Assembly: GCF_015667585.1 (NCBI RefSeq)
Contig: NZ_JADPEG010000008.1
Coordinates: 91,534-155,533, forward strand
Direction of reading: 5' to 3'
Length of the DNA stretch: 64,000 nt
From: Clostridium sp. D33t1_170424_F3
Lineage (GTDB): Bacteria > Bacillota > Clostridia > Oscillospirales > Acutalibacteraceae
A model generated the notes under the pieces. That model was not told the origin of the DNA. It searched no databases and saw nothing but the letters and a program-made list of their open reading frames with translations. Numbering within the stretch: the first letter of the stretch is position 1; every line of letters begins with the position of its first letter. Positions 1-8,398 of the stretch are shown here, in pieces. The position numbers and the translations under genes were made by a program.

Positions 1-305
1 ACAGAAGGGATTTCCTCCGGCTCCTCTTCCGACCACTTGGCCAGCAGGCCGTCGTCTTCGTCCGCCTCCGGATAGAAGTCGTCGATCTCCGTCTCGTCGT
101 CCTCCGCCGGAACATCCGGGGCAGGCGGCGGCTCCTGTCCGTACAGGCCGCGATAGTCGGCGGAAAAGCCCTCGACCTGGTGGCTCTCCTGCCGCCGGGA
201 CGCGGAATATTCCAGAATTTCCTCTTCATCCGTCCTGCGCCGCTCCTGTGCGGGCGCGGGGCGTTTTTTTCCTCGGTTTTTTCGATTTTCCAGATTGTTA
301 CTCAT
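1..305 (-). CDS. Unknown charged protein, N-terminal part only
   Basis: The reading frame opens with ATG at 305 and runs off the left edge, so only the first 101 codons are visible. A GGAGAG ribosome binding site lies just upstream. The product starts with a lysine/arginine-rich stretch (about residues 7-27) and then becomes strongly acidic with proline-rich patches (about residues 60-100). No membrane segment or known motif is visible. The gene begins 34 bases after the proA stop and probably belongs to the same transcript. Its function is not recognised; the visible part looks like a disordered N-terminal tail, and the folded domain may lie outside the window. Confidence 0.7.
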   Translation of the reverse strand, partial: MSNNLENRKNRGKKRPAPAQERRRTDEEEILEYSASRRQESHQVEGFSADYRGLYGQEPPPAPDVPAEDDETEIDDFYPEADEDDGLLAKWSEEEPEEIPS

Positions 306-339
306 GTATGCTCTCCATATCGACAAACGGATTTTTTAC

Positions 340-1584
340 TTACCGGATCTGCCCGTCCCCCGTAATGATGAACTTGGTGGAGGTCAGCTCCCGCACGCCC
401 ATCGGGCCGCGCGCGTGCAGCTTCTGCGTCGAGATTCCAATCTCCGCGCCGCAGCCGAACTCGCCGCCGTCTGTAAACCGGGTGGACGCGTTGACATAAA
501 CCGCCGCGGAATCGACCTGCGCCGTGAACTTCCGTGCGTTTGCATAATCGTTCGTGAGGATGGCTTCGCTGTGGCCGGAGGAATACTTTGCGATGTGCGC
601 AACCGCTTCATCGAGGGAATCGACCACCTTGACCGCAAGGATATAGTCGAGGTATTCGCGGCCCCAGTCCTCTTCCTCCGCGGGGAGTACGCTTTCGCCC
701 AGAATAGCGCGCGTCCGCTCACAGCCGCGCAGCTCCACCTGCTTCTCATCCAGCTTTGCTTTGATCGCCGGGAGCGCAAGCGCCGCGATGTCCTTGTGGA
801 CCAGCAGCTTTTCCATCGCGTTGCAGACAGAGGGCCGGGAGGTCTTCGCATTGAACACAATATTGGCAGCCATATCGACGTCCGCCGAAGCGTCCACATA
901 GATATGGCAGTTGCCCACGCCTGTTTCAATCACCGGTACACGGGAATGCTCCACAACAGAGCGGATCAGCCCCGCGCCGCCGCGCGGAATCAACACGTCC
1001 AAATAGCCGGTCAGGCCCATCATTTCCATGGAAGAAGCGCGCGTCGTATCCTGCACCAGCTGGATGCAGTCTGCGGGCAGGCCCGCCTGCTCCACCGCGC
1101 CGCGCATCGCGTTCATAATCGCCGTATTGGAATGGATGGCCTCCTTGCCGCCGCGCAGGATCACCGCGTTGCCCGCCTTGAGGCAAAGCGCCGCCGCGTC
1201 CGCTGTGACATTCGGCCGCGCCTCATAAATGATGCCGATGACGCCCATCGGCACGCGCACGCGCTGAATCTGCAAGCCGTTCGGGCGGACAAACCCGCTG
1301 ACGACCTGCCCCACGGGGTCTTCCTGCGCCGCCACGCCCCGCACACCCTGCGCCATACCCGCCACGCGGGCCGGGCTGAGCGCCAGACGGTCGACCAGGC
1401 TTTCCTTCATGCCGTTTTCCCGGGCGGCCTGCAAGTCCTGCTCGTTCGCCGCCAGAATTTCCGCTTCATGCGCTTCGATGGCGTCCGCCATCGTCAGCAG
1501 TGCGGCGTCCTTCTTTGCGCCGGCCACCGCCAGCACGCGCGCTGCTTCCTTTGCCTGTTGTCCCATTTGTTCCAATACGGTCAT
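340..1584 (-). CDS. proA: Gamma-glutamyl phosphate reductase ProA
   Basis: This enzyme reduces gamma-glutamyl phosphate with NADPH to glutamate semialdehyde, the second step of proline synthesis in the cytoplasm. The 414-residue product has the usual family length. The catalytic cysteine is residue 226 in the [10 protein letters not shown] motif, and the ERDI-type C-terminal region ending at the GPMGVRELT motif is present. I chose ATG 1584 because an AAAGGTGGA ribosome binding site precedes it; the frame stays open further upstream but without a site. It follows proB by 55 bases, which is the standard two-gene arrangement. Confidence 0.97.
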   Translation of the reverse strand: MTVLEQMGQQAKEAARVLAVAGAKKDAALLTMADAIEAHEAEILAANEQDLQAARENGMKESLVDRLALSPARVAGMAQGVRGVAAQEDPVGQVVSGFVRPNGLQIQRVRVPMGVIGIIYEARPNVTADAAALCLKAGNAVILRGGKEAIHSNTAIMNAMRGAVEQAGLPADCIQLVQDTTRASSMEMMGLTGYLDVLIPRGGAGLIRSVVEHSRVPVIETGVGNCHIYVDASADVDMAANIVFNAKTSRPSVCNAMEKLLVHKDIAALALPAIKAKLDEKQVELRGCERTRAILGESVLPAEEEDWGREYLDYILAVKVVDSLDEAVAHIAKYSSGHSEAILTNDYANARKFTAQVDSAAVYVNASTRFTDGGEFGCGAEIGISTQKLHARGPMGVRELTSTKFIITGDGQIR

Positions 1585-1639
1585 GGACGATCCACCTTTC
1601 TGTCTGCGGCGCGGACGGCAGCCCGCCCGTGCCCTTATT

Positions 1640-2440
1640 TTACTGCTTACCGGTGCCGAAAACTGTCCCAATCTGCTCGCCGTCGAAAAGATGGTACAGA
1701 TTTTTGGGATTTGCGCCGCTCATCACACAGCAGCAGATACTTGCTTCGTTGGCGATTGCCGCCGCGCTCACCTTGGTGCGCATGCCGCCCGTGCCCCGGT
1801 TGGAGCCCGTGCCGCCCGCCAACGCCAGCACCTCCGGCGTCACCTCGCGCACAAACGGGATGCGCTTTGCGCTGGAATCCGCGCGCGGGTTCGCATCGTA
1901 CAGGCCGTCGATATCCGTCAGGATTACCAGCAGGTCCGCGTCCACCAACTTTGCCACAATGGCGGAAAGCGTGTCGTTGTCGCCGATCTGATTGCCGACC
2001 AGCTCGTCGACGGAAACGGTGTCGTTCTCGTTGACCACCGGGACAATCCCCATGCCGATCAGCTCGCAGAATGTGTTGACGACATTCTGTTTGCTGTGCT
2101 CGTTGGAGACGACGTCCCCGGTCAGCAGCACCTGCGCGACCATGCAATTGTATTCCGCGAAAAATTTATCGTACATAAACATCAGCTCGCACTGGCCGAT
2201 CGCCGCCAGCGCCTGCTTTTTCTCCGTCTCCTGCGGTCGTTCCGTCAACCCCAGCTTGCCCACGCCGACGCCGATCGCGCCCGACGTGACCAGCACGACC
2301 TCCCGGCCGGAGTTCTGCAAATCGCTGAGCACCTTGCAGAGCGACTCCATACGCCGCAGATTGATCTTCCCGTTCTCATAGGTCAGCGTGGAGGTCCCCA
2401 CCTTGACCACGATCCGTTTTGCCTGTGTAATGGCAGACAT
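1640..2440 (-). CDS. proB: Glutamate 5-kinase ProB, short form
   Basis: ProB phosphorylates glutamate on the gamma carboxylate, the committed and usually proline-inhibited step of proline synthesis. The 266-residue product covers only the amino-acid kinase domain: KVGTSTL near residue 13, the VTSGAIGVG motif and the GTGGMRTK motif. It lacks the C-terminal PUA domain of the E. coli enzyme; such short forms are common in Firmicutes. ATG 2440 is preceded by AGAGGGG. The open frame upstream covers an intergenic repeat and is not translated convincingly. It is the first gene of the proB-proA operon. Confidence 0.96.
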   Translation of the reverse strand: MSAITQAKRIVVKVGTSTLTYENGKINLRRMESLCKVLSDLQNSGREVVLVTSGAIGVGVGKLGLTERPQETEKKQALAAIGQCELMFMYDKFFAEYNCMVAQVLLTGDVVSNEHSKQNVVNTFCELIGMGIVPVVNENDTVSVDELVGNQIGDNDTLSAIVAKLVDADLLVILTDIDGLYDANPRADSSAKRIPFVREVTPEVLALAGGTGSNRGTGGMRTKVSAAAIANEASICCCVMSGANPKNLYHLFDGEQIGTVFGTGKQ

Positions 2441-2577
2441 TTTAATGCCCCTCTTTTCCCTTATCGCGTGTGCATTCGCACCGCTTTTCCATAATATATT
2501 TCCACATTCTCCGCGCAGGCCAATTGTTCCGCCTGCCTGAAAATGTCGATTATTGTAATTATTCAGCCGTCGGGAGC

Positions 2578-2649
2578 TCTGCTTCTGCCTACGGCGTGAG
2601 GATTCAATCCTTCCCCTTCTTCCTCTCTGCTTCCGCTTACGGCGTGAGG
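2578..2649. repeat. Two 24-bp direct repeats, 48 bp apart
   Basis: A 24-base unit (TCTGCTTCYGCYTACGGCGT followed by GAGG) occurs at 2578-2601 and again at 2626-2649 with two differences. The copies lie in the proB leader, between the candidate promoter and the start codon. No function is evident. Confidence 0.6.
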
Positions 2650-2651
2650 TT

Positions 2652-2660
2652 ATTATAACA
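2652..2660 (-). promoter_or_regulatory. Extended -10 promoter candidate for proBA
   Basis: Read on the minus strand, TGTTATAAT forms an extended -10 element (TG at 2659-2660, TATAAT at 2652-2657). No good -35 is present at 17-18 bases, which fits the extended -10 class. It would give a leader of about 205 bases that includes the two direct repeats. Confidence 0.4.
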
Positions 2661-2876
2661 TACCACATTAAAAGAAGAAAGTAAAAAATAACCAGAACCG
2701 CCCTGCCTCCGTCCGGCGATCCATGCGGGGAACCCTCTAACGCATTTTATTCTATTGGGGCGCACCTTTACACAACTTTAACCTGTATTTTCCTTCTCGC
2801 TCATCTCTTTCGCCGGTGTGGAAATTCTCCTTAAAATTGCCGCGCGCAGTTTACTGAAATTCGTCGAAACATCCCA

Positions 2877-2905
2877 TTGTCACATGCAAGGATTCGGACT
2901 ATAAT
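2877..2905 (+). promoter_or_regulatory. Promoter of the antiporter gene
   Basis: TTGTCA (2877-2882) and TATAAT (2900-2905) are separated by exactly 17 bases, about 53 bases upstream of the antiporter start codon. Confidence 0.75.
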
Positions 2906-2958
2906 GGGTACTTGTTCATTTAAAATTCACAAATCATTGCAGAAAAGAGGCGCAGAAG

Positions 2959-4260
2959 ATGGAAGGATACGGCTTTTTGTTTGACCTGGCTCTCATCCTC
3001 CTCAGCACAAAATTCTTCGGGCTGCTGACCCGAAAATTCAAAATGCCGCAGGTGGTGGGCGCTTTAGCCGCCGGCCTGATCCTGGGACCGGCCATGCTCA
3101 ACATCTTACAGGAAACAGACTTCATCAACAAGCTGTCCGAGGTGGGCGTGATCGTCCTGATGTTTGCCGCCGGTCTGGAAACCGACATCAAAGAGTTGAA
3201 ACGGACGGGCAAAGCCTCCTTCATCATCGCGCTGATCGGCGTGATCGTCCCGCTGGGCGGCGGCTTCCTGCTGGCGCATTTCTTCAATAACGCCTCCATT
3301 GCGGGGCCGGACGCCAACCTCTTTTTACAGAATATCTTCATCGGCATCATCCTGACCGCCACTTCCGTGAGCATCTCGGTGGAGACGCTCAAAGAGATGG
3401 GCAAATTGAACACCCGCGCGGGCAACGCGATCCTGGGCGCGGCGATCATCGACGACATTCTGGGAATCGTGGCATTGACGGTGGTCACCAGCCTGGCGGA
3501 CTCCACGGTGAACCTCTGGATCGTCCTGCTCAAGGTGGTACTGTTCTTTGTGGTCGCCATTGCCGCCGGCATCCTCTTCTATATCCTGTTTAAAAAATAC
3601 CAGGCGCGCTACAACAGGGACATGCGGCGTTTTGTGATTCTGGCGTTTGTTTTCTGCCTGGTGCTGTCCTTCTGCGCGGAGCGCTATTTCGGCGTGGCGG
3701 ACATCACCGGCGCGTTCATCGCGGGACTGATTATCTCCAACACGGAACACAGCTCCTATATCGCGGCCCGGTTTGAAACGCTGTCGTACACCTTCCTTTC
3801 CCCGGTCTTCTTCGCCAGCATCGGCTTGAAGGTGGCCCTTCCGGACATGACCGCCACGATCATCCTGTTCTCCGTACTGCTGGTCGTCGTCGCCGTGCTG
3901 ACCAAGATCATTGGCTGCGGATTGGGCGCGAAGCTCTGCAGATTCAGCAACCGGGAAAGCATCCAGATCGGCGCTGGCATGGTGTCGCGCGGCGAGGTCG
4001 CGCTGATTGTCGCGAGCAAGGGCGCGGCGCTGGGGCTGATGTCCTCCGTATTTTTCGGCCCGGTTATCATCATGGTGGTGGTCACGACGATCATCGCGCC
4101 CATCCTGTTGAAGATCGCGTTCCGCAAGGAGAAGGACTCCACGCCGCCGGACGCGCCCGCGGAGGAACCGCTGGAAAAGAATTACCGCGTGCTCACCGGC
4201 GACAACATGGGTTCCAATTCTGAAATGTATCCGGAAGTCCCCAGCCTGCGCGGTCGATAA
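2959..4260 (+). CDS. CPA2-family cation/proton antiporter
   Basis: This integral membrane protein has about 12 hydrophobic segments over residues 1-400 and belongs to the monovalent cation:proton antiporter-2 (NapA/KefB-like) family. A pair of aspartates, D165-D166 in IIDDILGIV, matches the ion-binding DD motif of electrogenic Na+/H+ exchangers such as NapA. The protein ends with a short hydrophilic tail of about 35 residues and has no TrkA-N nucleotide-binding domain, unlike KefB/KefC. ATG 2959 has a GAGGCG site upstream. The gene is alone on the plus strand between a good promoter and a strong terminator. The exact ion (Na+ or K+) cannot be told. Confidence 0.9.
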   Translation: MEGYGFLFDLALILLSTKFFGLLTRKFKMPQVVGALAAGLILGPAMLNILQETDFINKLSEVGVIVLMFAAGLETDIKELKRTGKASFIIALIGVIVPLGGGFLLAHFFNNASIAGPDANLFLQNIFIGIILTATSVSISVETLKEMGKLNTRAGNAILGAAIIDDILGIVALTVVTSLADSTVNLWIVLLKVVLFFVVAIAAGILFYILFKKYQARYNRDMRRFVILAFVFCLVLSFCAERYFGVADITGAFIAGLIISNTEHSSYIAARFETLSYTFLSPVFFASIGLKVALPDMTATIILFSVLLVVVAVLTKIIGCGLGAKLCRFSNRESIQIGAGMVSRGEVALIVASKGAALGLMSSVFFGPVIIMVVVTTIIAPILLKIAFRKEKDSTPPDAPAEEPLEKNYRVLTGDNMGSNSEMYPEVPSLRGR

Positions 4261-4266
4261 CGCGTT

Positions 4267-4304
4267 GCGGCGGCAAAGCGAACGCTTTGCCGCCGCAGTT
4301 TTTT
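4267..4304 (+). terminator. Terminator of the antiporter gene
   Basis: A 14-bp perfect GC-rich stem with an AACG loop is followed by a run of six T, starting 7 bases after the antiporter stop codon. Confidence 0.9.
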
Positions 4305-4362
4305 ACAAACAATCCGCAATACAACATTTGATCTCATATTTTCATAATAATTTAGATTCATA

Positions 4363-4394
4363 GAAGGGGGAGCGCCAGCTGGCGCTCCCCCTTC
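4363..4394. repeat. 32-bp perfect palindrome
   Basis: Bases 4363-4394 are a perfect inverted repeat with 16-base arms and no loop. It sits 9 bases beyond the stop of the minus-strand EFR1-type gene. Neither side has a T-run, so it is not a classical terminator, although as RNA it could stabilise the 3' end. Confidence 0.6.
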
Positions 4395-4402
4395 TCCCTT
4401 CC

Positions 4403-5173
4403 TCATATAAACCACTCCGGTTCCCTTCTTGCCGCGCACTTCTGATAAAATGCCAGTGCAGCGGCCTTATAGACCGGGCCGCGAAAGTCCCGCGCGTGCT
4501 GCGGGCAGACACGGATACACGCCGCGCAGGAAATACAGTTGTCCTTATCCGTTTTACGCGGGTTTTTCGGGGAAATCGCCTGCACCGGACAGATGCGCGC
4601 GCATGCGCCGCACCCGTTGCAATCGCCGTTTGCCGAAGGTTTGACCGGTACCGCGCCCGGCGTTTTATACGGGCGGTTTCCCCTGACCGCGAGGGCCTCC
4701 CAATGCGCCCTTCCCTGCGCCCACTTCCGTGCGCACTGCGCGGCAAACGTATCAATTTTTTCCAGATCCGAAGCGTCCGGGCGGCCTTTCCCCACCTGCG
4801 GGAAAATCGAATGCTGGGCGACAAATGCCGCCGCGCCAATTACAATAAAGCCGTTTTCTTCCAACAGGTCCTTTAATTCCAGCAATGCGTCGTCATAATC
4901 GCGGTTGCCGTACACGGCGAGGGCGACTGCGGGCGTACCGCTGCCCTTCCATTTTCGCAGCCGCTCTGCGCACACGGCGGGCACGCGGCCCGCATAGACC
5001 GGGATTCCCACCACGAGGAGATCGTTTTCTCCCAGACGCAGTTCCTCTTTCAGCGGCTGTTCCAGCAGCGCAACCGCCCTTCTCTCTCCCGGAAATCCGG
5101 CGGCGGCGCGCTCCGTCACCTGCTTTGTCGTCCCCGCGGGGCTGAAATACACGCTGTAAACGGTTCCGTCCAT
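4403..5173 (-). CDS. EFR1-type flavodoxin-ferredoxin protein
   Basis: The 256-residue protein joins an N-terminal flavodoxin-like domain (residues 1-150; the FSPAGTTKQV phosphate loop near residue 10 would bind FMN) to two [4Fe-4S] cluster motifs, CNGCGACARICP and CISCAACIRVCP (about residues 185-225). This is the architecture of EFR1-family ferrodoxins, which pass low-potential electrons in anaerobes; the natural partner is unknown. ATG 5173 has a GAGGAA site directly upstream. It stands alone between a palindrome downstream and the terminator of the next minus-strand gene upstream. Its redox role fits with the Rnf-like genes elsewhere in the window, but no direct link is visible. Confidence 0.88.
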   Translation of the reverse strand: MDGTVYSVYFSPAGTTKQVTERAAAGFPGERRAVALLEQPLKEELRLGENDLLVVGIPVYAGRVPAVCAERLRKWKGSGTPAVALAVYGNRDYDDALLELKDLLEENGFIVIGAAAFVAQHSIFPQVGKGRPDASDLEKIDTFAAQCARKWAQGRAHWEALAVRGNRPYKTPGAVPVKPSANGDCNGCGACARICPVQAISPKNPRKTDKDNCISCAACIRVCPQHARDFRGPVYKAAALAFYQKCAARREPEWFI

Positions 5174-5271
5174 TTCCTCAGTTCCTTCCCTGTTCGATTT
5201 TCACAAACGGCGGCGTTTCTCTCCCTGCCGCCGGTCCTTCTATCTCTATTATCCCCCCTCTGTCAATATCT

Positions 5272-5308
5272 GTAAAAAGCAAGGGCCGCCGGCATACCGG
5301 CGACCCTT
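5272..5308 (-). terminator. Terminator after the first SipW-type gene
   Basis: On the minus strand an 11-bp imperfect stem (AAGGGTCGCCGG with CCGGCGGCCCTT) is followed by GCTTTTTAC. It lies 43 bases after the stop of the gene at 5352-6341. Confidence 0.8.
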
Positions 5309-5351
5309 AAACGACCAATGATATCTGGCAGCGGGCAATCCCGCTGCGCGG

Positions 5352-6341
5352 TTATTTCTCTGTCAGCTCAAACAGAAGCTCCGTTTCACCGTCCGGCAGA
5401 ACCGCCGCCCCGGTTTCATCCGCTTCAACGATGTACGTCGCCTTCGGGTCCGCCAGCGCATATGCGCCACTGTCAAACTCCTGCAAATCCGGATGGACCC
5501 ACACCTCGCCGGGAAGAAGATTCGCCAGCGTGCGCTTTGCCGCCGCGCGGTACAGCACCGAACCGTCCGCATCCCTGTAAACATAACTGACCGGCAGGTC
5601 CCGCACCGTGACCGTTTCCACCGGGCTGCTGTCCGTCTGGATTGCATTCGCCACAATCTTCGCGTGGAAATGCTGCCCAAAGAGCTTGTCCTCCGTCGTC
5701 TCCGGCAGCTGCGCCGCCAGGATATATTCCTTTGTCTCCCCTGACGCCAGCGCCTGCGGCAGCGTATAGCTGATGGCTTGTCCCTCTTCCCAGAGCGCGA
5801 CCGCCTGCCCGTTCTGCTCCACAGGCTTCAGGGAACCGTCCGCCTCGCAGGTATACAGCAAAATCCGAATGTCTTCCCGCAGGGCATTCTGGCAGTCCAC
5901 TCGCTCCGGCTCGCCGAGCGTCAGCCCGCCCGCGCCGTTGTCCTCAAAGTTCAGAACCTGATCGCCGTACGGGGACGCGCCGGCGCTCGTGTCCGCCTCC
6001 TGCTCCTCGATGGACAGCGTTACAAAGCTTGCCAGCGAACCCGCGCTGGTAAGCTGAACCGGCTGGAAATAGCACGCTTCCCCTTCGGCCGGCTGGCTCC
6101 CCTGCTCCGCCCAGCATTCTTCCAGCTGTTCCCGCGTCAGCGGGCGCAGGCCGGAAAAATACAAACCCTGCCCCACCTGCATTCCGTCCGGCGTGAGCAC
6201 CAGGTCAAGCGTTCCCGCTTCAAACACCGCATCCACCCGCACGGTATCGGAAAGCCACGCAAATGTGCCGCCCGCCGCAAGGGCCAGCACAATAAAAAGG
6301 GAACACGCCGAGAGAAGCAACCGTCTGGATGTTCTGCCCAT
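5352..6341 (-). CDS. SipW-dependent-type secreted protein (TasA/CalY-like)
   Basis: The N-terminus (MGRTSRRLLLSACSLFIVLA, then GGTFAWLSDT) is the hallmark of proteins processed by the signal peptidase SipW, as in TasA and camelysin. The mature part, about residues 30-240, resembles the TasA-like fold with a GTLDLVLTPD start. Residues 245-329 form a second small domain reminiscent of MucBP-like repeats. The 329-residue product should be exported and may take part in surface fibres or adhesion. No sipW gene lies next to it. It is transcribed alone, with a candidate promoter at 6403-6432 and a terminator downstream. A second, larger member of the same class is at 26418-28790. Confidence 0.82.
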   Translation of the reverse strand: MGRTSRRLLLSACSLFIVLALAAGGTFAWLSDTVRVDAVFEAGTLDLVLTPDGMQVGQGLYFSGLRPLTREQLEECWAEQGSQPAEGEACYFQPVQLTSAGSLASFVTLSIEEQEADTSAGASPYGDQVLNFEDNGAGGLTLGEPERVDCQNALREDIRILLYTCEADGSLKPVEQNGQAVALWEEGQAISYTLPQALASGETKEYILAAQLPETTEDKLFGQHFHAKIVANAIQTDSSPVETVTVRDLPVSYVYRDADGSVLYRAAAKRTLANLLPGEVWVHPDLQEFDSGAYALADPKATYIVEADETGAAVLPDGETELLFELTEK

Positions 6342-6402
6342 TTGTCCTCACGCTTCTTCCTCTTGTGATATGCAACCGCATTCTGGTTCGTTATTCCATT
6401 AT

Positions 6403-6432
6403 ATTATACAGTATTTGGATATGTATACACAA
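6403..6432 (-). promoter_or_regulatory. Candidate promoter of the SipW-type gene
   Basis: On the minus strand TTGTGT (6427-6432) and TATAAT (6403-6408) are 18 bases apart, about 60 bases upstream of the start codon at 6341. Confidence 0.45.
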
Positions 6433-6686
6433 GTCTTCCTCCGAAATATACACAAAAAAGCTGCTTTTCCCCGCTTCCAGGGATTTTTCGGCTTCGTCCG
6501 GGTTTTCGTTCCCTCCAAAGGCTGCTAAGCCAGCTGTTTTCCTGATGCAATAAAAACCTCGCCTTCTTTGCCGCTGTGAAGCGAAAACAGAGTATTTTTG
6601 CACGCAAAACGCCTGCTATTCCGCAATGCGCGTGAATCGGGCGCAAATGCCAACGAAAGTTGCTGGAAAATGGCGGCGATTTCCCC

Positions 6687-6692
6687 TATAAT
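6687..6692 (+). promoter_or_regulatory. -10 element of the XRE gene
   Basis: TATAAT lies 33 bases before the start codon at 6725. A weak TGGAAA occurs 17 bases further upstream. The rest of 6433-6686 holds no gene that I can see. Confidence 0.45.
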
Positions 6693-6724
6693 ACAACCAA
6701 AACACAGGAGAGGAAGATGCAAAA

Positions 6725-7240
6725 ATGGGTATTGGAGAAAAAATTCAAAAGCTGCGCAAGGCCGCCGGGTGGACGCAGGAACAGCTGGCGGACAAGCTGG
6801 ACGTATCCCGGCAGACGATTTCAAAATGGGAGCTGGAAACCTGTATGCCGGATCTGGACAAGGTGGTCCTGATCAGCCGGATTTTCGCCGTCTCCATGGA
6901 CGAGCTGGTCCGGGAGGAAGGCGAGCCCGCGCCGGTGGACTCTGAAAAAATGACGATTGAAGACATCGTCCGGATGAACAGCCGCAACCGGAGGATGATC
7001 TTTTTAGCCGCGAGCGCCGCAATCTTTCTCCTCATCGGGATCATCGCTTTCTTTGTAATCTCCATCATGGACAGCGCACTGGTCAGCCTGGAATACATGC
7101 TGTACCGGTACATCACCGTTGGAGAATATGCCTATGCGCCCGCCGACTATTTTCAGGCTTATGCAGCCGCGGTTGTCTGCGGGATCATCGGCGTGGTTTT
7201 ACTGGGCGTTTACATACTCCGGCAGAAGAAGACCTCCTAA
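6725..7240 (+). CDS. XRE-family regulator with membrane tail
   Basis: Residues 5-60 form a helix-turn-helix of the XRE/Cro type (LRKAAGWTQEQLADKLDVSR, then QTISKWE). Two hydrophobic segments follow at about residues 90-115 and 138-165, so this is a membrane-anchored regulator or sensor. ATG 6725 is preceded by AGGAGAGGAAG; an ATG seven bases upstream is in another frame. The 171-residue product is transcribed from its own promoter towards a minus-strand gene and shares a terminator with it. Proteins of this type often regulate nearby transporter genes, but none is adjacent, so the target is unknown. Confidence 0.85.
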   Translation: MGIGEKIQKLRKAAGWTQEQLADKLDVSRQTISKWELETCMPDLDKVVLISRIFAVSMDELVREEGEPAPVDSEKMTIEDIVRMNSRNRRMIFLAASAAIFLLIGIIAFFVISIMDSALVSLEYMLYRYITVGEYAYAPADYFQAYAAAVVCGIIGVVLLGVYILRQKKTS

Positions 7241-7288
7241 CCCCGTCAACCGGAAAGGCGCCGTATTCCAGAAAGGACGCATAAAATA

Positions 7289-7328
7289 CGAACGGCTCCC
7301 CCGCCAAAGGCGGAGGGAGCCGTTCTGA
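7289..7328. terminator. Shared hairpin terminator
   Basis: A long stem (GAACGGCTCCC and CCGCC arms around an AAA loop) lies between two converging genes. The minus-strand side is followed by a T-rich tail; the plus side has no T-run. Confidence 0.65.
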
Positions 7329-7410
7329 TACTGCCAACGCAAAATGCGCGCTGCGGGTAATTTATTAAAATTATCGTCCATTCCCTGACCACTCAGGGTT
7401 CCAGCCGGTG

Positions 7411-8085
7411 TTACGGCTGCGCATACCGGTTTAAACACGCTTTTACATAAAGCTCCGCCTGCGCCAACGTGCATTTGGGGCTCAGCGTCGCATATGTATT
7501 TTGATTAAACAGCAGGCCCTTATGGGTTTCCAAAAACACCCCGTAGTTCCCGCCGCCCAGGGAGCAATCCGCAAGTTCCGACAGATAGAGCGTTTCTCCA
7601 TTCTCATGCCAGGACGCGTCTTCGTCATACAGAATATTGGGAATAAAGATGCCTTTCATTCCTATCCGGAAGGCAGAGATCACTTCTGTTCCCTCCACCC
7701 AGGTATCCAGGTAAATCGGCCGCGGAAGAAGCACTGTAATTTGTTTCCCCTGCGCCAAATCCCCTGTAAAAGGCTCGTCTACCCTGATTTTGGCAATGGA
7801 ATAGTATTCCTTTTCCCCGTTAAAATCCACCTCAATATCCCGGATACGCACGATTGTCCCTTTAAAAGCGGGCGAGGCATATTTTTGGAATGCCTTTTCT
7901 TCTGTTAAATACGCCATCTCACTCTGATACGCGGGGAGGGGGACGGAGGACCTCAAATATCTGACCGTGACGCCCTGCGACGACCGGGTCAGAGGAATCT
8001 TGTTCACGCTGGGCAACTGCCAGCTGATGCCAAATACGACAAGGGCAAGCGCGATATACGCGAAAAGTACGTTTCTTCTGTTCAT
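7411..8085 (-). CDS. Unknown membrane-anchored extracytoplasmic protein
   Basis: The 224-residue product starts with a short cytoplasmic tail and one hydrophobic segment (about residues 6-24) that works as a signal anchor. The rest is hydrophilic and would lie outside the membrane. No catalytic or metal-binding motif is seen, and the family is not recognised. ATG 8085 has an AAGAGGCAG sequence upstream. Base composition is slightly less GC-rich than pnp beside it. It faces the XRE gene at 6725 tail to tail and shares its terminator. Confidence 0.7.
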   Translation of the reverse strand: MNRRNVLFAYIALALVVFGISWQLPSVNKIPLTRSSQGVTVRYLRSSVPLPAYQSEMAYLTEEKAFQKYASPAFKGTIVRIRDIEVDFNGEKEYYSIAKIRVDEPFTGDLAQGKQITVLLPRPIYLDTWVEGTEVISAFRIGMKGIFIPNILYDEDASWHENGETLYLSELADCSLGGGNYGVFLETHKGLLFNQNTYATLSPKCTLAQAELYVKACLNRYAQP

Positions 8086-8182
8086 TGATCTGCCTCTTAC
8101 CAGTTCTTATAAAGACACTTCCGTTGGTATTTGTCACGATCTGTTCTGGAAGTTCTTCTATCTTCTTCAAGGGGTTCAACCA

Positions 8183-8302
8183 CTATAAAATCTCTGCCTT
8201 CTCCATTGGAGCCACCGCCTTCTTCGCAATTAACATACTTTTATTAAAATCATTATATGCCTTTATCGTTCCTCTGTCTATCTCATACTGAACATACGCC
8301 AT
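8183..8302 (-). pseudogene. Possible small or decayed ORF
   Basis: A 39-codon frame (MAYVQYEIDRGTIKAYNDF and onwards) lies between pnp and the gene at 7411. After its stop, another frame continues with protein-like sequence (LNPLKKIEELPEQIVTNTNG). This suggests an interrupted gene, but the ribosome binding site is weak and the assignment is uncertain. Confidence 0.25.
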
Positions 8303-8322
8303 CCTGACCCAACCGTCATAAT

Positions 8323-8360
8323 AAAAGCGCCTTTGGAAACAAAACCTCCAAAGGCGCTTT
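8323..8360 (-). terminator. Terminator of pnp
   Basis: AAAGCGCCTTTGG pairs with CCAAAGGCGCTTT across an 11-base loop; on the minus strand it is followed by TTTTATTAT, about 40 bases after the pnp stop codon. Confidence 0.85.
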
Positions 8361-8398
8361 GTCCTATCCAATTAGGCCGGTTCCATTTGCGACGGTTC

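Noticed and set aside
295..2034. Long plus-strand frame (579 codons) across proA/proB
   Set aside because: It is antisense to two clear enzymes, rich in histidine and arginine as expected from high-GC shadow frames, and has no ribosome binding site.
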